This document shows positions 9,518 through 18,373 of a DNA stretch of 64,000 nt, piece by piece; position 1 is the stretch's first letter; the number at the start of each line of letters is the position of its first letter. A program made the translations under genes and the position numbers. This DNA comes from Streptomyces jeddahensis. GTDB lineage: Bacteria; Actinomycetota; Actinomycetes; Streptomycetales; Streptomycetaceae. The DNA is taken from positions 20,150-84,149 of the forward strand of contig NZ_LOHS01000053.1 of NCBI RefSeq assembly GCF_001642995.1. The letters are read 5' to 3'. The notes below the pieces were generated by a model that did no database searches, had not been told where the DNA came from, and worked only from the letters and a program-made list of their open reading frames with translations.

Positions 9518-9706
9518 TCAGCTGATGACTTCGACGACACAGCGCGCCCTGGGCACGCCCTTCAGCTTGCTGTCGGCCGTCACCAGAGGGACGTCGAGTG
9601 CTCCAGCCAGCGCGATGTAGGAAGCGTCATACGGCGTGCAGTTGTCGCGCAGTTCCCAGGCACGTCCCGGCAACGCCGTGAGCGGCGCACACCGCGTCGC
9701 ACACAT
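9518..9706 (-). pseudogene. C-terminal fragment of a VapC-like PIN-domain toxin
   Basis: The last about 45 residues match the C-terminus of PIN-domain ribonucleases: WELRDNCTPYDASYIALA, then DVPLVTADSKLKG. Asp residues sit where the third and fourth acidic positions of the PIN active site are expected. The N-terminal two thirds are gone and no VapB antitoxin lies next to it. It abuts the GNAT gene. I call it a decayed toxin-antitoxin remnant. Confidence 0.7.
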
Positions 9707-9714
9707 AGCCCTCG

Positions 9715-10242
9715 TCACCTTCCGGGGGTGCCCGCTCCGGGCCGTCGCATCATGTAGACGTCGATCGGGTCCTGAGCCTCCACCGTGAAGCCGTAGCGCT
9801 CGTACAGCCGCCGGGCGGCACTGCCCTGCAGGACGTTCAGGCGAACGGGCACGCCATCGGCATCGGTCCGGTGCAGCAGTGCCCGCAGGACAGCCGATCC
9901 GAGCCCCCGGCCCTGGAGATGCGGGGCAAGATAGAAGTGCTCCAGCCACCGTCCGTCCTCGGCCGGCCGCACCGTGACGCAGCCCGCGAAGGCGCCATCG
10001 GCCACGATGACCGACGTGTGTCGCGGGGAGAAGGAATCCCGCAACCGCTGCCGGACCCGACACTCGTCGAACCGTCCCAACCGCTCCAGGTCCGGGCGCA
10101 TCACCGTCGCCCGCAGCTCCGCGATCACCTCGACGTCCGACGGCTCGGCAGAACGCAGCGACCACCCCAGGGGACGGCCCGACCCGGTCCCGGGCACCAC
10201 CCGGGTCGGTCCTGTTCGCTCCGCCCCCGCGCTCGTGTCCAT
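9715..10242 (-). CDS. GNAT-family N-acetyltransferase
   Basis: 175 aa. The acetyl-CoA-binding motif A is seen as LAPHLQGRGLGSAVLRALL (Q/RxxGxG/A pattern), preceded by DGRWLEHFYL and followed by LNVLQGSAARRLYERYGF, the usual GNAT C-terminal strand and helix. A Ser/Gly/Pro-rich N-terminus of about 30 residues precedes the domain. Substrate is not predictable. The stop lies 8 bp from the PIN-toxin fragment on the same strand, and the deazaflavin-dependent reductase lies upstream. No strong ribosome site precedes ATG 10242, so a later start is possible. Confidence 0.8.
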   Translation of the reverse strand: MDTSAGAERTGPTRVVPGTGSGRPLGWSLRSAEPSDVEVIAELRATVMRPDLERLGRFDECRVRQRLRDSFSPRHTSVIVADGAFAGCVTVRPAEDGRWLEHFYLAPHLQGRGLGSAVLRALLHRTDADGVPVRLNVLQGSAARRLYERYGFTVEAQDPIDVYMMRRPGAGTPGR

Positions 10243-10278
10243 GGCCGAAGTATCCCAACGGCCCCACGGTCGGGCGGC

Positions 10279-10674
10279 TCAGTCGGCCAGATCGACCCGA
10301 ACCGTCAGCAGGTTCGTCCCGACCGCTCGGACCGCGGCGCTGTTCATCCGCGGCAGGCTCTTGAGCCGCGCCCGGGCGTCGTCCTCGGGCACCAGGTGCG
10401 CGGTGCCGGTGTGCCACTTGCCCCTGATCCGGACGCGGACGCGCGGGTCGGCCTGGATGTTCCGCACGTACTGCGACTTCTCGCCGTACTCCGAGACGAG
10501 CCAGAACTCATCCCCGATACGGCGGCCGCCGAGCGGTGTCCGCCGAGGCAGCCCGGACTTCCGCCCTGTGGTCTCCAGGACCGTCTGAAACGGCAGCCGC
10601 CTGGTGAGCGGGTTGGCGATGTGCCTCTGGACCCATGTGACGGCACGAAACTTGCTCTCGTCGAAGCGCGACAC
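10279..10674 (-). CDS. Deazaflavin (F420)-dependent nitroreductase-family protein (DDN type)
   Basis: 131 aa, matching the DDN/TIGR00026 split-barrel family, whose characterised members bind coenzyme F420 and reduce quinones or nitro compounds. Family features are TTGRKSGLPRRTPL, then GDEFWLVSEYGEKSQYVRN, then WHTGTAHLVPEDD. I start at GTG 10674 because GGGAGA lies 7 nt upstream; the frame stays open farther (to GTG 10782 and beyond) without ribosome sites. It may form a short unit with the downstream GNAT gene. F420 use is inferred from family membership. Confidence 0.8.
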   Translation of the reverse strand: MSRFDESKFRAVTWVQRHIANPLTRRLPFQTVLETTGRKSGLPRRTPLGGRRIGDEFWLVSEYGEKSQYVRNIQADPRVRVRIRGKWHTGTAHLVPEDDARARLKSLPRMNSAAVRAVGTNLLTVRVDLAD

Positions 10675-11019
10675 CGGTGGCTCTCCCGTTCGTCCGAAGT
10701 CTTTTGATTCGGTCTCTTCCACGCCAGTGTCCGGGATGCGGTGGACCGCCCGCCGACTGGGCTGGTCGTCCGTCATCGGCACATGTCGGTACGAGAGCGG
10801 ATCTGTGGTCAGCAACGCCTTACGCCATACCAAGGGGCCCGCGGCCATACGGCTCCGGTGGGCGCGGGGCGTCCTGCGCGTCGGGGTGTGGGACGCGGCG
10901 CGCGTAGGGCGCCTCACTCCCCCGGCCCGGCGGGCGTGCGCACCCCCGCCACCCCTCCCATCCTGAATCCGGGGGCAGAGGAACGAAGAAGCCGTAGGAA
11001 CCGACGCAGCGGAGACCTC
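10675..11019. other. Gene-free interval between divergent reductase and ferredoxin genes
   Basis: This 345-bp divergent intergenic region holds the promoters of the reductase (minus) and the ferredoxin-P450 operon (plus). Frames are open on both strands but none carries a recognisable domain. I see no clear operator. Confidence 0.4.
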
Positions 11020-11259
11020 ATGAGGCTTGTCGTTGATCTCAACCGGTGTCAGGGGTACGCGCAGTGCGCCTTCCTCGCCCCCGACGTGTTCACGATGCAC
11101 GGTGACGAGGCACTGATGTACGACCCGGGGCCCGACGACGCGCAGCGGGAGCACGTGCTGCGGGCGGCGGAGGCGTGCCCCGTCAAGGCCATCACCGTGG
11201 AGGCCGCGGACGCCGCCGCGTCGGCCCAGGCACGGGCGGGTGCCTCCTATGCCGCTTGA
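11020..11259 (+). CDS. [3Fe-4S] ferredoxin, P450 partner
   Basis: 79 aa electron carrier. The cluster Cys residues are C10, C16 and C53 (C-QGYAQ-C ... CPVKAI). The position of the second Cys of a 4Fe ferredoxin is Tyr13, so a [3Fe-4S] cluster is expected, as in Streptomyces P450 ferredoxins. ATG 11020 follows GGAG by 5 nt. Its end overlaps the ferredoxin reductase start by 11 bp, and a P450 follows, so the three genes form one electron-transfer operon. Confidence 0.9.
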   Translation: MRLVVDLNRCQGYAQCAFLAPDVFTMHGDEALMYDPGPDDAQREHVLRAAEACPVKAITVEAADAAASAQARAGASYAA

Positions 11260-12643
11260 CGGGTCCCTTCAACGGCTCAGGCGCGAGGGGCACATCGTCG
11301 TCGTAGGTGCATCGCTGGCGGGACTGAGGGCCGCCGAGACGCTCCGCGAGGAGGGCTTCAGCGGGACGCTCACCATGATCGGTGACGAGCCCCAGGAGCC
11401 GTACGACCGGCCGCCGCTGTCCAAACAGGTACTGCTCGGCAAGGTGCCCGCCGACCACACGGCGCTGCCCCGCCGCCGCGCGATCGACGCGCAGTGGCGG
11501 CTCGGCACCGCGGCCACCGGTCTCGACCTGCACGCGAAGCGAGTGCATCTCTCCGACGGCAGCTCGGTCGAGTACGACCGGCTGCTGATCACCACGGGCG
11601 TACGGGCCCGTCCGTGGCCGAACGAGCTGGAGGCCGACCTCGACGGTGTCTTCGTCCTGCGCACCGTGGACGACGCCACCCGGCTGCACCACCGGCTGAA
11701 GGCCGGCCCCCGCCGGGTCCTGGTCATCGGCGCCGGGTTCACCGGGTCCGAGATCGCCTCCGCCTGCCGCGAGCAGCAGCTGCCCGTCACGGTCGCGGAG
11801 CGCGGCGCGGCCCCGCTGGTGGGCGCGCTCGGCGCGGTGGTCGGCGAGGTGGCCGCGGAACTGCAGCGCGAGCACGGCGTCGACCTGCGGTGCGGTGTGC
11901 AGGTCACCGGGCTGGAGGGCGACCAGGCGGGACGTCTGCGGTGTGCTCATCTCTCCGACGGGTCCACGGTCGAGGCGGACATCGCCGTCGTATCGCTGGG
12001 AGCGACCCGTAACACCGAGTGGCTCGCGGGGTCGGGTCTGGGCGCCGGGCCGCGCGGGATCGCCTGCGACGCCGGGTGCCGCGCCTTCGACGTACGGGGC
12101 ATCGTGACCGACGACGTGTTCGTCGCTGGGGACGTCGCCCGCTCCCCGCACCCGCTCTTCGGATACCAGTTCCTCTCGCTGGAGCACTGGGGCAACGCGG
12201 TCGCGCAGGCAGAGGTCGCCGCCCACAACATGATCAACTCCAGTGCGGACCGCCGCCCCCACGTCTGGACGCCGTCCTTCTGGTCCGCCCAGTTCGGCGT
12301 GAACATCAAGTCGGTCGGCGTCCCGCCCATGGGCGAGGAGATCATCGTCACCCAGGGGTCGCTCTCCGACCGCCGCTTCACCGCGGTCTACGGCTACCGG
12401 GGCCGCGTCATCGCCGCCGTCACCTTCGACCAGGCGAAATGGCTGGATTTCTACCAACGGCAAATCGAACAGGCCGCGCCGTTCCCACCCCCGTACCCCA
12501 GCGTCGACCGGCGGCCGGACGGGATGCGGCCGGTACCGGCCGGCTTCCCCGACCCCTCCCTGCCCAGCCACGGTCCGACCGTCACCCTCAGCGGCCACTC
12601 ACCGGCCGACCGACGGGTCTCGTTCACGCCCATGCGCGCGTAA
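11249..12643 (+). CDS. FAD-dependent NAD(P)H-ferredoxin reductase
   Basis: 464 aa class I flavoprotein reductase of the putidaredoxin-reductase type. It passes electrons from NAD(P)H to the adjacent ferredoxin. The FAD-binding Rossmann motif IVVVGASLAGLRAAETL is near the N-terminus, the NAD(P)H motif VLVIGAGFTGSEIAS is central, and DVFVAGDVAR is the second FAD motif. ATG 11249 has GGGCGGG 8 nt upstream; GTG 11240 is an in-frame alternative. The C-terminal 60 residues are Pro-rich and probably disordered. Confidence 0.9.
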   Translation: MPLDGSLQRLRREGHIVVVGASLAGLRAAETLREEGFSGTLTMIGDEPQEPYDRPPLSKQVLLGKVPADHTALPRRRAIDAQWRLGTAATGLDLHAKRVHLSDGSSVEYDRLLITTGVRARPWPNELEADLDGVFVLRTVDDATRLHHRLKAGPRRVLVIGAGFTGSEIASACREQQLPVTVAERGAAPLVGALGAVVGEVAAELQREHGVDLRCGVQVTGLEGDQAGRLRCAHLSDGSTVEADIAVVSLGATRNTEWLAGSGLGAGPRGIACDAGCRAFDVRGIVTDDVFVAGDVARSPHPLFGYQFLSLEHWGNAVAQAEVAAHNMINSSADRRPHVWTPSFWSAQFGVNIKSVGVPPMGEEIIVTQGSLSDRRFTAVYGYRGRVIAAVTFDQAKWLDFYQRQIEQAAPFPPPYPSVDRRPDGMRPVPAGFPDPSLPSHGPTVTLSGHSPADRRVSFTPMRA

Positions 12644-12750
12644 GGGCGCACGCCGGACCGCGCGCGTGACCGGGCACGCCGAACCGACGGCCTTCGGCCG
12701 GAGGAAGCACGACCTGGGCCGAAGGAACCGCGACTTGGAAGGAACCCGCC

Positions 12751-13989
12751 ATGACGTCGGTCGCACTGCTGCACCGGATCACCGACTACGCCAACCGGGC
12801 CGACCCGTACCCCCTGTACGCCGAGCTCCGCAAGACGCCGGTCGTGCAGGACGAGGCGGGCCCCTATGTGGTCAGCACGTACTGGGAGATCAAGGAACTG
12901 CTCCATGATCCGCGGATCAGCTCGGACGCCCGGAACCTGAGTCCCGACGCACCCAGGGGCCCGGCCCAGGAGGAGGACCCGAACCTGCCTCCGACCTTCC
13001 TCAGGCTCGACCCGCCCGAGCACGACCGGCTGCGCGGGCTGGCGAACCGGCCGTTCGGGCCTCCGCACACCCCCCGCCGGGTGCACGACATGCGCAGCGA
13101 GCTGGGGGAGATCGTGTCCGGGCTCATCGACGGGTTCCGGGACCGGGAGGGAGGGGACGGGATCGATCTCGTGGACACCTTCGCGTACCCCTTCCCCGTG
13201 ACCGTGATCTGCCGGCTGCTCGGCGTCCCGCGCGAGGACGAGGCCCACTTCCACCAGTGGGCCGACACGATCGCCGCGAGCCTCGACCCGGTCTCGGCGG
13301 AGGACCGCGAAGCACGCGCCGAGACCACCCGGCAGGCCCGGTCCGACCTCGCCCTCTACCTCGCGGGGCTGATCGAGGAGCGCCGCAAGTCCCCCCGCGA
13401 CGACATGCTCTCCGCCATGGCCGCGGGTCACGGTCCGGACGGTCAGCTGTCGCCGGTGGAGATGATCAGCACCGCCGCTCTGCTGCTGATCGCGGGCCAC
13501 GAGACCACCGTCAACCTCATCACCAACGGGATGCTCACGCTGCTGCGCAACCCGGACGTCCTGAAGCGGCTGCGCGACGACCCCGACCTCGCCGTCCCGC
13601 TCGTGGAGGAGCTGCTGCGGTACGAGCCGCCCGTGCAGCTGCTGCCGCAACGCACGACGCTCACGGACATCGAGATCGGCGGGACCGTCATCCCCAAGGG
13701 CGCCTCGCTGTGGCTGGTCCTCGCGTCCGGCAACCGGGATCCCCAGCGCTTCCCGGATCCCGACCGGTTCATCCCCAACCGGCCCGACAACCAGCACCTG
13801 GGCCTCGGCAGCGGCATCCACAGTTGTTTCGGCGCCCCTCTCGCCCGGCTCGAGGCACAACTGGCCCTGACCGAGCTCGTACGCAGGCTCGACAATCCCC
13901 GTCTGCTCGAGGACCCGCCCGTGTACCGCCAGAACGCGGTCCTCAGGGGTCCGCGGCATCTGAACATCGCCTTCGACGGCCTCAAGTAG
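12751..13989 (+). CDS. Cytochrome P450 monooxygenase
   Basis: 412 aa soluble bacterial P450. The I-helix oxygen-binding motif is A248-G-H-E-T-T253, the ExxR motif is E287-L-L-R290, and the haem loop GLGSGIHSCFG carries the ligand Cys359. GGAAGGA lies 7 nt before ATG 12751. The dedicated ferredoxin and reductase upstream make a complete class I system. Substrate is unknown; no biosynthetic cluster surrounds it, so it may do xenobiotic or fatty-acid oxidation. Three 18-bp tandem repeats begin 18 bp after the stop. Confidence 0.93.
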   Translation: MTSVALLHRITDYANRADPYPLYAELRKTPVVQDEAGPYVVSTYWEIKELLHDPRISSDARNLSPDAPRGPAQEEDPNLPPTFLRLDPPEHDRLRGLANRPFGPPHTPRRVHDMRSELGEIVSGLIDGFRDREGGDGIDLVDTFAYPFPVTVICRLLGVPREDEAHFHQWADTIAASLDPVSAEDREARAETTRQARSDLALYLAGLIEERRKSPRDDMLSAMAAGHGPDGQLSPVEMISTAALLLIAGHETTVNLITNGMLTLLRNPDVLKRLRDDPDLAVPLVEELLRYEPPVQLLPQRTTLTDIEIGGTVIPKGASLWLVLASGNRDPQRFPDPDRFIPNRPDNQHLGLGSGIHSCFGAPLARLEAQLALTELVRRLDNPRLLEDPPVYRQNAVLRGPRHLNIAFDGLK

Positions 13990-14006
13990 CGATCCAGCAG
14001 GTCACG

Positions 14007-14060
14007 TGGCAATGCAGTAGCTCTTGGCAATGCAGTAGCTCATGGCAATGCAGCAGCTCA
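14007..14060 (+). repeat. Three tandem 18-bp repeats after the P450 gene
   Basis: The unit TGGCAATGCAGTAGCTCN is repeated three times with period exactly 18 (starts 14007, 14025, 14043); the third copy has one change. In the P450 frame past its stop each unit would read GNAVA(L/H). The array lies between the convergent P450 and membrane-protein genes. Confidence 0.9.
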
Positions 14061-14068
14061 CGTGGGGA

Positions 14069-14761
14069 TCAAGTAGCCGCCGTACTGCGGTCGGTGCGGC
14101 GGAAGGAGGACCAGAGCACGTAACCGCTCACGGCCATCACCCAGGCGGGGAAGACGAGTTCGGACCAGGGGACGCTGCTGACGAGGAACATCAGGACCAG
14201 GCCTGCGGCGGCCCCCAGCCAGTCGAGCCAGCGCGGGAAGACTCCGAGACGGCTCCCGATCACCGTGGTGGACACGGTGAACACCGCTGCCATACGCATC
14301 GCGTAGTCCCCGAGCAGGCTGAGGCTGAGGTGACGCCCCAGCTCCCACGGCTGCTGCCCGTCGCCCGGAGGGGCGCCCGGAGGGGAGACACCGCCCCCTC
14401 CCGTGAGGCCGTCGACGCCGACGGCGAGTGCGAACAGCATGGCGACGAAGAGCAACCCGCTGCCCAGGAAGAGCGTGTCGAAGAACCTGTCATCGCCGCC
14501 ATGCCCGACGTAGTCCCGTACGGCGCCCATGAACCACAGGAAGAAGACCCCGGCGAAGGGCACCAGGCCGAGTGCGGTGGTCAGCGCGTCACGGTGACCG
14601 TCATCGGCGAGCCAGTCGGCTGCGCCGGCCGCGTCCACGGGGGTCGCGATACGGACCAGCACCAGAGCAGTGGCCAGCAGCAGCGCGAACAGGACGCCCG
14701 TGACGCCCGCTGCGCGCGGTGTCCGCAACGCTCGTGCGGGGTCCTTGCTCGCGCTCTGCAT
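14069..14761 (-). CDS. Integral membrane protein, unknown function
   Basis: 230 aa with about six hydrophobic spans, including VTGVLFALLLATALVLVRI near the N-terminus, ALGLVPFAGVFFLWFMGAV, FLGSGLLFVAMLFALAVGV, and two at the C-terminus around AAGLVLMFLVSS and FPAWVMAVSGYVLW. A Gly/Pro loop lies in the middle. ATG 14761 has GGAGG upstream. I recognise no family with a known role. The upstream neighbour on the same strand is a broken transketolase remnant. Confidence 0.75.
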   Translation of the reverse strand: MQSASKDPARALRTPRAAGVTGVLFALLLATALVLVRIATPVDAAGAADWLADDGHRDALTTALGLVPFAGVFFLWFMGAVRDYVGHGGDDRFFDTLFLGSGLLFVAMLFALAVGVDGLTGGGGVSPPGAPPGDGQQPWELGRHLSLSLLGDYAMRMAAVFTVSTTVIGSRLGVFPRWLDWLGAAAGLVLMFLVSSVPWSELVFPAWVMAVSGYVLWSSFRRTDRSTAAT

Positions 14762-14914
14762 GGGCCCTCCTCCCGGCGGCGACGGGGACCGCTGCTCGGC
14801 CGCGCGACCACAGCACGGCCTTCGCAGCACGGCCACCACATGGGAGCCGCCGGGTCCCATCGTGCCGAGCGGAGGCGGGATCCGCGGACCGTGCCACCGC
14901 CCGGCCCGAGACGA

Positions 14915-15649
14915 TCACTCCCCCGGCCCAGACGGAGAGCGCGGCGGGCTCGGGCACGGGCACGTCCCAGGTGAAGGCGACGGCCGTAGGCAGCAGTCGC
15001 CACGGCCGCCGCCGACCCCTTCGTCGTCACGGCTGGCACCGAGCGCGAGCAGGCGGTGAGGCACTTGAATTAACGTTTCTGCGACGTGGTGGGCGGAGGT
15101 GCCGCGCGCGCAAGGTTCGACCAGCACCACGTCCGGGCGGTCGGCGGCGAGGACCGCCGCTCGCAGGCCGGCCGAGTCGAAGGGGCGGATGGTGGCCGTG
15201 TAGAGCACGGCCAGATCGAGCCCGGCCGTGGCGCGCAGGACCGGGTCGAGCAGGGGGCCGATCGCGAGCACCACGCCGGAGCGGCCCTCGCGGACCATCT
15301 CGAAGCCGCGGCCGAGGCCGATGCCGCGCGGCTCGGCGTTGGACCGCGGTGACATATGGATGTAGGCGCGGTCGCCGCGGGCGACAGAGTCCAGGACCGC
15401 GCGGCGCACCTCGTCGGGGTGTCCGGGCACGTGAACGGTCCAGCCGGGCCGGGAGCCGAACAGCGTCAGGATGTTCGAGGCTCCGTAGCCGAAGAGAACG
15501 GTGCCCTCCTCGGCACCCTCCCGGTCCTGATCCGTGGCCTGGGCCGTGTCGTATGCCGTATGGGTGTCGTGTGCCGTATGGGCGGCGGCTTCCGTCAGGT
15601 CCGGGACCGCTCTGGTCAGGCGAGCAGCATGTCGGAGTGCACGGGGCAC
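14915..15649 (-). pseudogene. Transketolase-like C-terminal region, truncated and frameshifted
   Basis: The middle matches the pyrimidine-binding/C-terminal part of small transketolase-like proteins: GWTVHVPGHPDE, AYIHMSPRSNAEPRG, VREGRSGVVLAIGP, IRPFDSAGLRAAV, VVLVEPCARGTSAHHVAE. The cofactor-binding N-terminal part is missing and replaced by a His/Thr/Asp-rich stretch. After PHRLLALG the frame slips into Pro/Ser-rich sequence without the usual end. A near-perfect AAGGAGGT ribosome site at 15648-15655 sits before GTG 15642, whose frame stops after 8 codons, so the start is frameshifted as well. I call it a decaying gene. Confidence 0.7.
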
Positions 15650-16250
15650 CTCCTTGGAAGTGGGGGGTTGGGAGGGGAGGTTCGGCGGAGTCCCATTCGA
15701 CGCGTCAAGAAAGCGTCAAGGAATGGGCATTTCGATTGCGGCGCGGCACCGCCATGTAGTCGCTCACTCAATCTGCCCCGTAGACATTCCCGGGCCAGGC
15801 TCCCCTCGCACCAAGAGTTGAAACTTTTACGAAACGCAAGAATGGTTGACGGCTCTTTACGTTGTCAAGACATTTCGAGTGGTTTCGCATATGCCGGTCG
15901 CGAGTACGGTGTGGTCACTTCACCAGACGTACGTTTCTCCTGGCCAGCGGGGGAGGGCAGCGCGCCAGCACGCGCAGCGAACGGTTTCGAAGTGGTTATC
16001 GAATACCGCGACACATAGTCACTCGACGTGGCGGCCGTCCACAGGCAGGTATTCTCCAGAATTTTCGAATGGCATATTCCAAGCCGATTCTTGGGAGTCC
16101 TGGAGCGTACGGCATGAACAAGGGCGCCGCGCTTGGTATGAACCAGACCGCCGCGCTTCTCCCGAGCTTCCGGGGGAAATCTGAACACGGGCGGCGAGGA
16201 ATTGACGCAGCTTGAGCAGGCCGCCCGTGGTGCCGCTCGAGAAACACGAC
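15650..16250. other. Gene-free, relatively AT-rich stretch
   Basis: About 600 bp with base composition visibly lower in GC than its surroundings, especially 15700-16110. Open frames on both strands lack codon bias and known motifs. The only suggestive piece is a 33-codon frame at 16114-16215 with an 8-residue repeat (MNKGAALG then MNQTAALL) and a weak GGAG upstream. It may be the scar of a lost or foreign segment. Confidence 0.5.
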
Positions 16251-16282
16251 GGGCGCCGCACAGCCTTCGCTGCGCGGCGCCC
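16251..16282 (-). terminator. Hairpin downstream of aspS
   Basis: GGGCGCCGC and its complement GCGGCGCCC flank a 14-nt loop. The hairpin lies 31 bp after the aspS stop on the minus strand. Confidence 0.7.
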
Positions 16283-16312
16283 CAGCAGCTACCGCCTACT
16301 TCTTCTCGCCCG

Positions 16313-18082
16313 CTACTTCTTCTCGCCCGCCGGCTTCCGCACCGAGATGTGCAGCTCCCGCAGGCGCGCCTCGTCCAGCTCCGTCGGCGCGCCCATCATC
16401 AGGTCCTGCGCGTTGCCGTTCAGCGGGAACGCGATGGTCTCGCGGATGTTCGGCTCGTCCGCGAGGAGCATGACGATGCGGTCGATGCCCGGGGCGATGC
16501 CACCGTGCGGCGGGGCACCGAAGCGGAACGCGCGGAGCATGCCGGCGAACTCGCGCTCGACCGTCTCCTCGTCGTAGCCCGCGATGCCGAAGGCCTTGAG
16601 CATGATGTCCGGCTCGTGGTTCCGGATGGCGCCGGAGGACAGCTCGACGCCGTTGCAGACGATGTCGTACTGCCAGGCCAGGACGTCCAGCGGGTCCTTG
16701 GTCTCCAGGGCCTCCATGCCACCCTGCGGCATCGAGAACGGGTTGTGCGAGAAGTCGATCTTGCCGGTGTCCTCGTCCTTCTCGAACATCGGGAAGTCGA
16801 CGATCCAGCAGAAGCGGAAGACGCCCTCCTCGAAGTGGCCGGCCCTACGAGCGGCCTCGACCCGCACCGCGCCCATGATCTTCGAGACCTCGTCGAACTC
16901 GCCCGCGCCGAAGAACACCGCGTGGCCGGACTCCAGGCCGAGGCGCTCGGTGAGGACCTTGACGTTCTCTTCGGTGAGGAACTTCGCGATCGGGCCGGTC
17001 AGCGAACCGTCCTCGGCGACGCGCACCCAGGCCAGGCCCTTCGCGCCCTGCTCGACCGCGTACTCACCGAGCTGGTCGAAGAACTTCCGGGGCTGCGACG
17101 CCGTGTCCGGCACCGGCAGGGCGCGCACGTGCTTGCCCGCGAACGCCTTGAACTCCGAGCCCTCGAAGACGTCGCTGATGTCGACGAGCTCCAGCTGCGC
17201 GCGCAGGTCCGGCTTGTCCGAGCCGTACTTGAGCATCGCCTCGCGGAACGGGATCCGCGGGAACGGCGACGTGACATGGCGGCCGCCGCCGAACTCCTCG
17301 AAGATCTCCGTCATCAGCTGCTCGATCGGCCGGAAGATGTCCTCCTGCTCGACGAAGGACATCTCCACGTCGAGCTGGTAGAACTCGCCGGGCGAGCGGT
17401 CGGCGCGGGCGTCCTCGTCGCGGAAGCAGGGCGCGATCTGGAAGTACCGGTCGAAGCCGGAGATCATCAGCAGCTGCTTGAACTGCTGCGGCGCCTGCGG
17501 CAGCGCGTAGAACTTGCCCGGGTTCAGGCGGGACGGGACGACGAAGTCGCGGGCGCCCTCGGGCGAGGTCGCCGTGAGGATCGGCGTCGCCATCTCGTTG
17601 AAGCCCATCGCGGCCATCTTGTGGCGGATGGCGGAGATGACGGCGGTGCGCAGCATGATGTTGCGGTGCATGCGCTCGCGGCGCAGGTCCAGGAAGCGGT
17701 ACTCCAGGCGCCGCTCCTCGTTCACCCCGTCCTCGGTGTTGATCGTGAACGGCAGCGGGGCGGCCTCGCCGAGCACCTCGACCTCGGCGGCCTCGATCTC
17801 GATCTCGCCGGTCGGCAGGTCCGGGTTCACGTTCTCGGCGCCGCGCGAGACGACCTTGCCGTCGACGCGGACCACCGTCTCCTTGTGGAGCTTGTCCAGG
17901 GCCTCGGCGGCCGCGGTGCCGGGACGGGCGACGAGCTGCGTGATGCCGTAGTGGTCGCGCAGATCGATGAAGAGGATGCCGCCCAGGTCTCGGCGATTGT
18001 GCAGCCAGCCGCTCAGCCGGACGTCGGTGCCGACGTCAGAGGCGCGGAGCTCGCCGCAGGTGTGGGACCTGTACCGATGCAT
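16313..18082 (-). CDS. aspS: Aspartyl-tRNA synthetase
   Basis: 589 aa class II synthetase that activates aspartate for tRNA-Asp (and possibly tRNA-Asn). The N-terminal OB-fold anticodon domain reads [22 protein letters not shown]. Motif 2 is [20 protein letters not shown] and motif 3 is [19 protein letters not shown]; the bacterial GAD insertion lies between. Length is normal for bacterial AspRS. ATG 18082 begins [12 protein letters not shown], as in other actinobacteria. It is a single gene with its own hairpin, divergent from the SpoIIE-type phosphatase. Whether it is non-discriminating cannot be decided here because no gatCAB is in view. Confidence 0.95.
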   Translation of the reverse strand: MHRYRSHTCGELRASDVGTDVRLSGWLHNRRDLGGILFIDLRDHYGITQLVARPGTAAAEALDKLHKETVVRVDGKVVSRGAENVNPDLPTGEIEIEAAEVEVLGEAAPLPFTINTEDGVNEERRLEYRFLDLRRERMHRNIMLRTAVISAIRHKMAAMGFNEMATPILTATSPEGARDFVVPSRLNPGKFYALPQAPQQFKQLLMISGFDRYFQIAPCFRDEDARADRSPGEFYQLDVEMSFVEQEDIFRPIEQLMTEIFEEFGGGRHVTSPFPRIPFREAMLKYGSDKPDLRAQLELVDISDVFEGSEFKAFAGKHVRALPVPDTASQPRKFFDQLGEYAVEQGAKGLAWVRVAEDGSLTGPIAKFLTEENVKVLTERLGLESGHAVFFGAGEFDEVSKIMGAVRVEAARRAGHFEEGVFRFCWIVDFPMFEKDEDTGKIDFSHNPFSMPQGGMEALETKDPLDVLAWQYDIVCNGVELSSGAIRNHEPDIMLKAFGIAGYDEETVEREFAGMLRAFRFGAPPHGGIAPGIDRIVMLLADEPNIRETIAFPLNGNAQDLMMGAPTELDEARLRELHISVRKPAGEKK

Positions 18083-18293
18083 CGTCGTTCATCCAGTCTT
18101 CGCGTCAGTGATCTGTACGATCCGTGCGATGGTCTTTGCGATTCGTGTGGACCGGCCCATCCGGACACCCACCGGATACCCGTCCGGATGCCCATCTGGA
18201 AGGACCAGCCTTCCCAGGGTACCGGCCACGTCACGGTCGCCTTCCGATTAATGCGCTCGGCGGCGCCGGCACGCTCGTGGCCGCCCCCGATGC

Positions 18294-18341
18294 GTTCCGG
18301 TGCACACCGACGGTGGCGTTCCGGTGAACACAGTCGGTGGC
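18294..18341 (+). repeat. Two 24-bp imperfect direct repeats in the phosphatase promoter region
   Basis: Two adjacent units, each beginning GTTCCGGTG(C/A)ACAC and ending CGGTGGC, are about 20/24 identical. They lie 32-80 bp upstream of the ATG at 18374, where promoter elements or an activator site would be expected. Confidence 0.7.
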
Positions 18342-18373
18342 GACGCTCTGCCCGTCCTTCTTAGAGTGGGGCA

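Noticed and set aside
10777..11154. Longer form of the deazaflavin-dependent reductase
   Set aside because: The frame is open upstream, but the extra residues are low-complexity and a good ribosome site supports GTG 10674.
15865..16261. Possible protein genes on either strand of the AT-rich gap
   Set aside because: No ribosome sites with sensible spacing, no domain, and no third-position GC bias.
16202..18364. Plus-strand frame of 720 codons opposite aspS
   Set aside because: Antisense shadow of aspS; Arg/Leu/Asp/Glu bias typical of reverse-strand reading in high-GC DNA.
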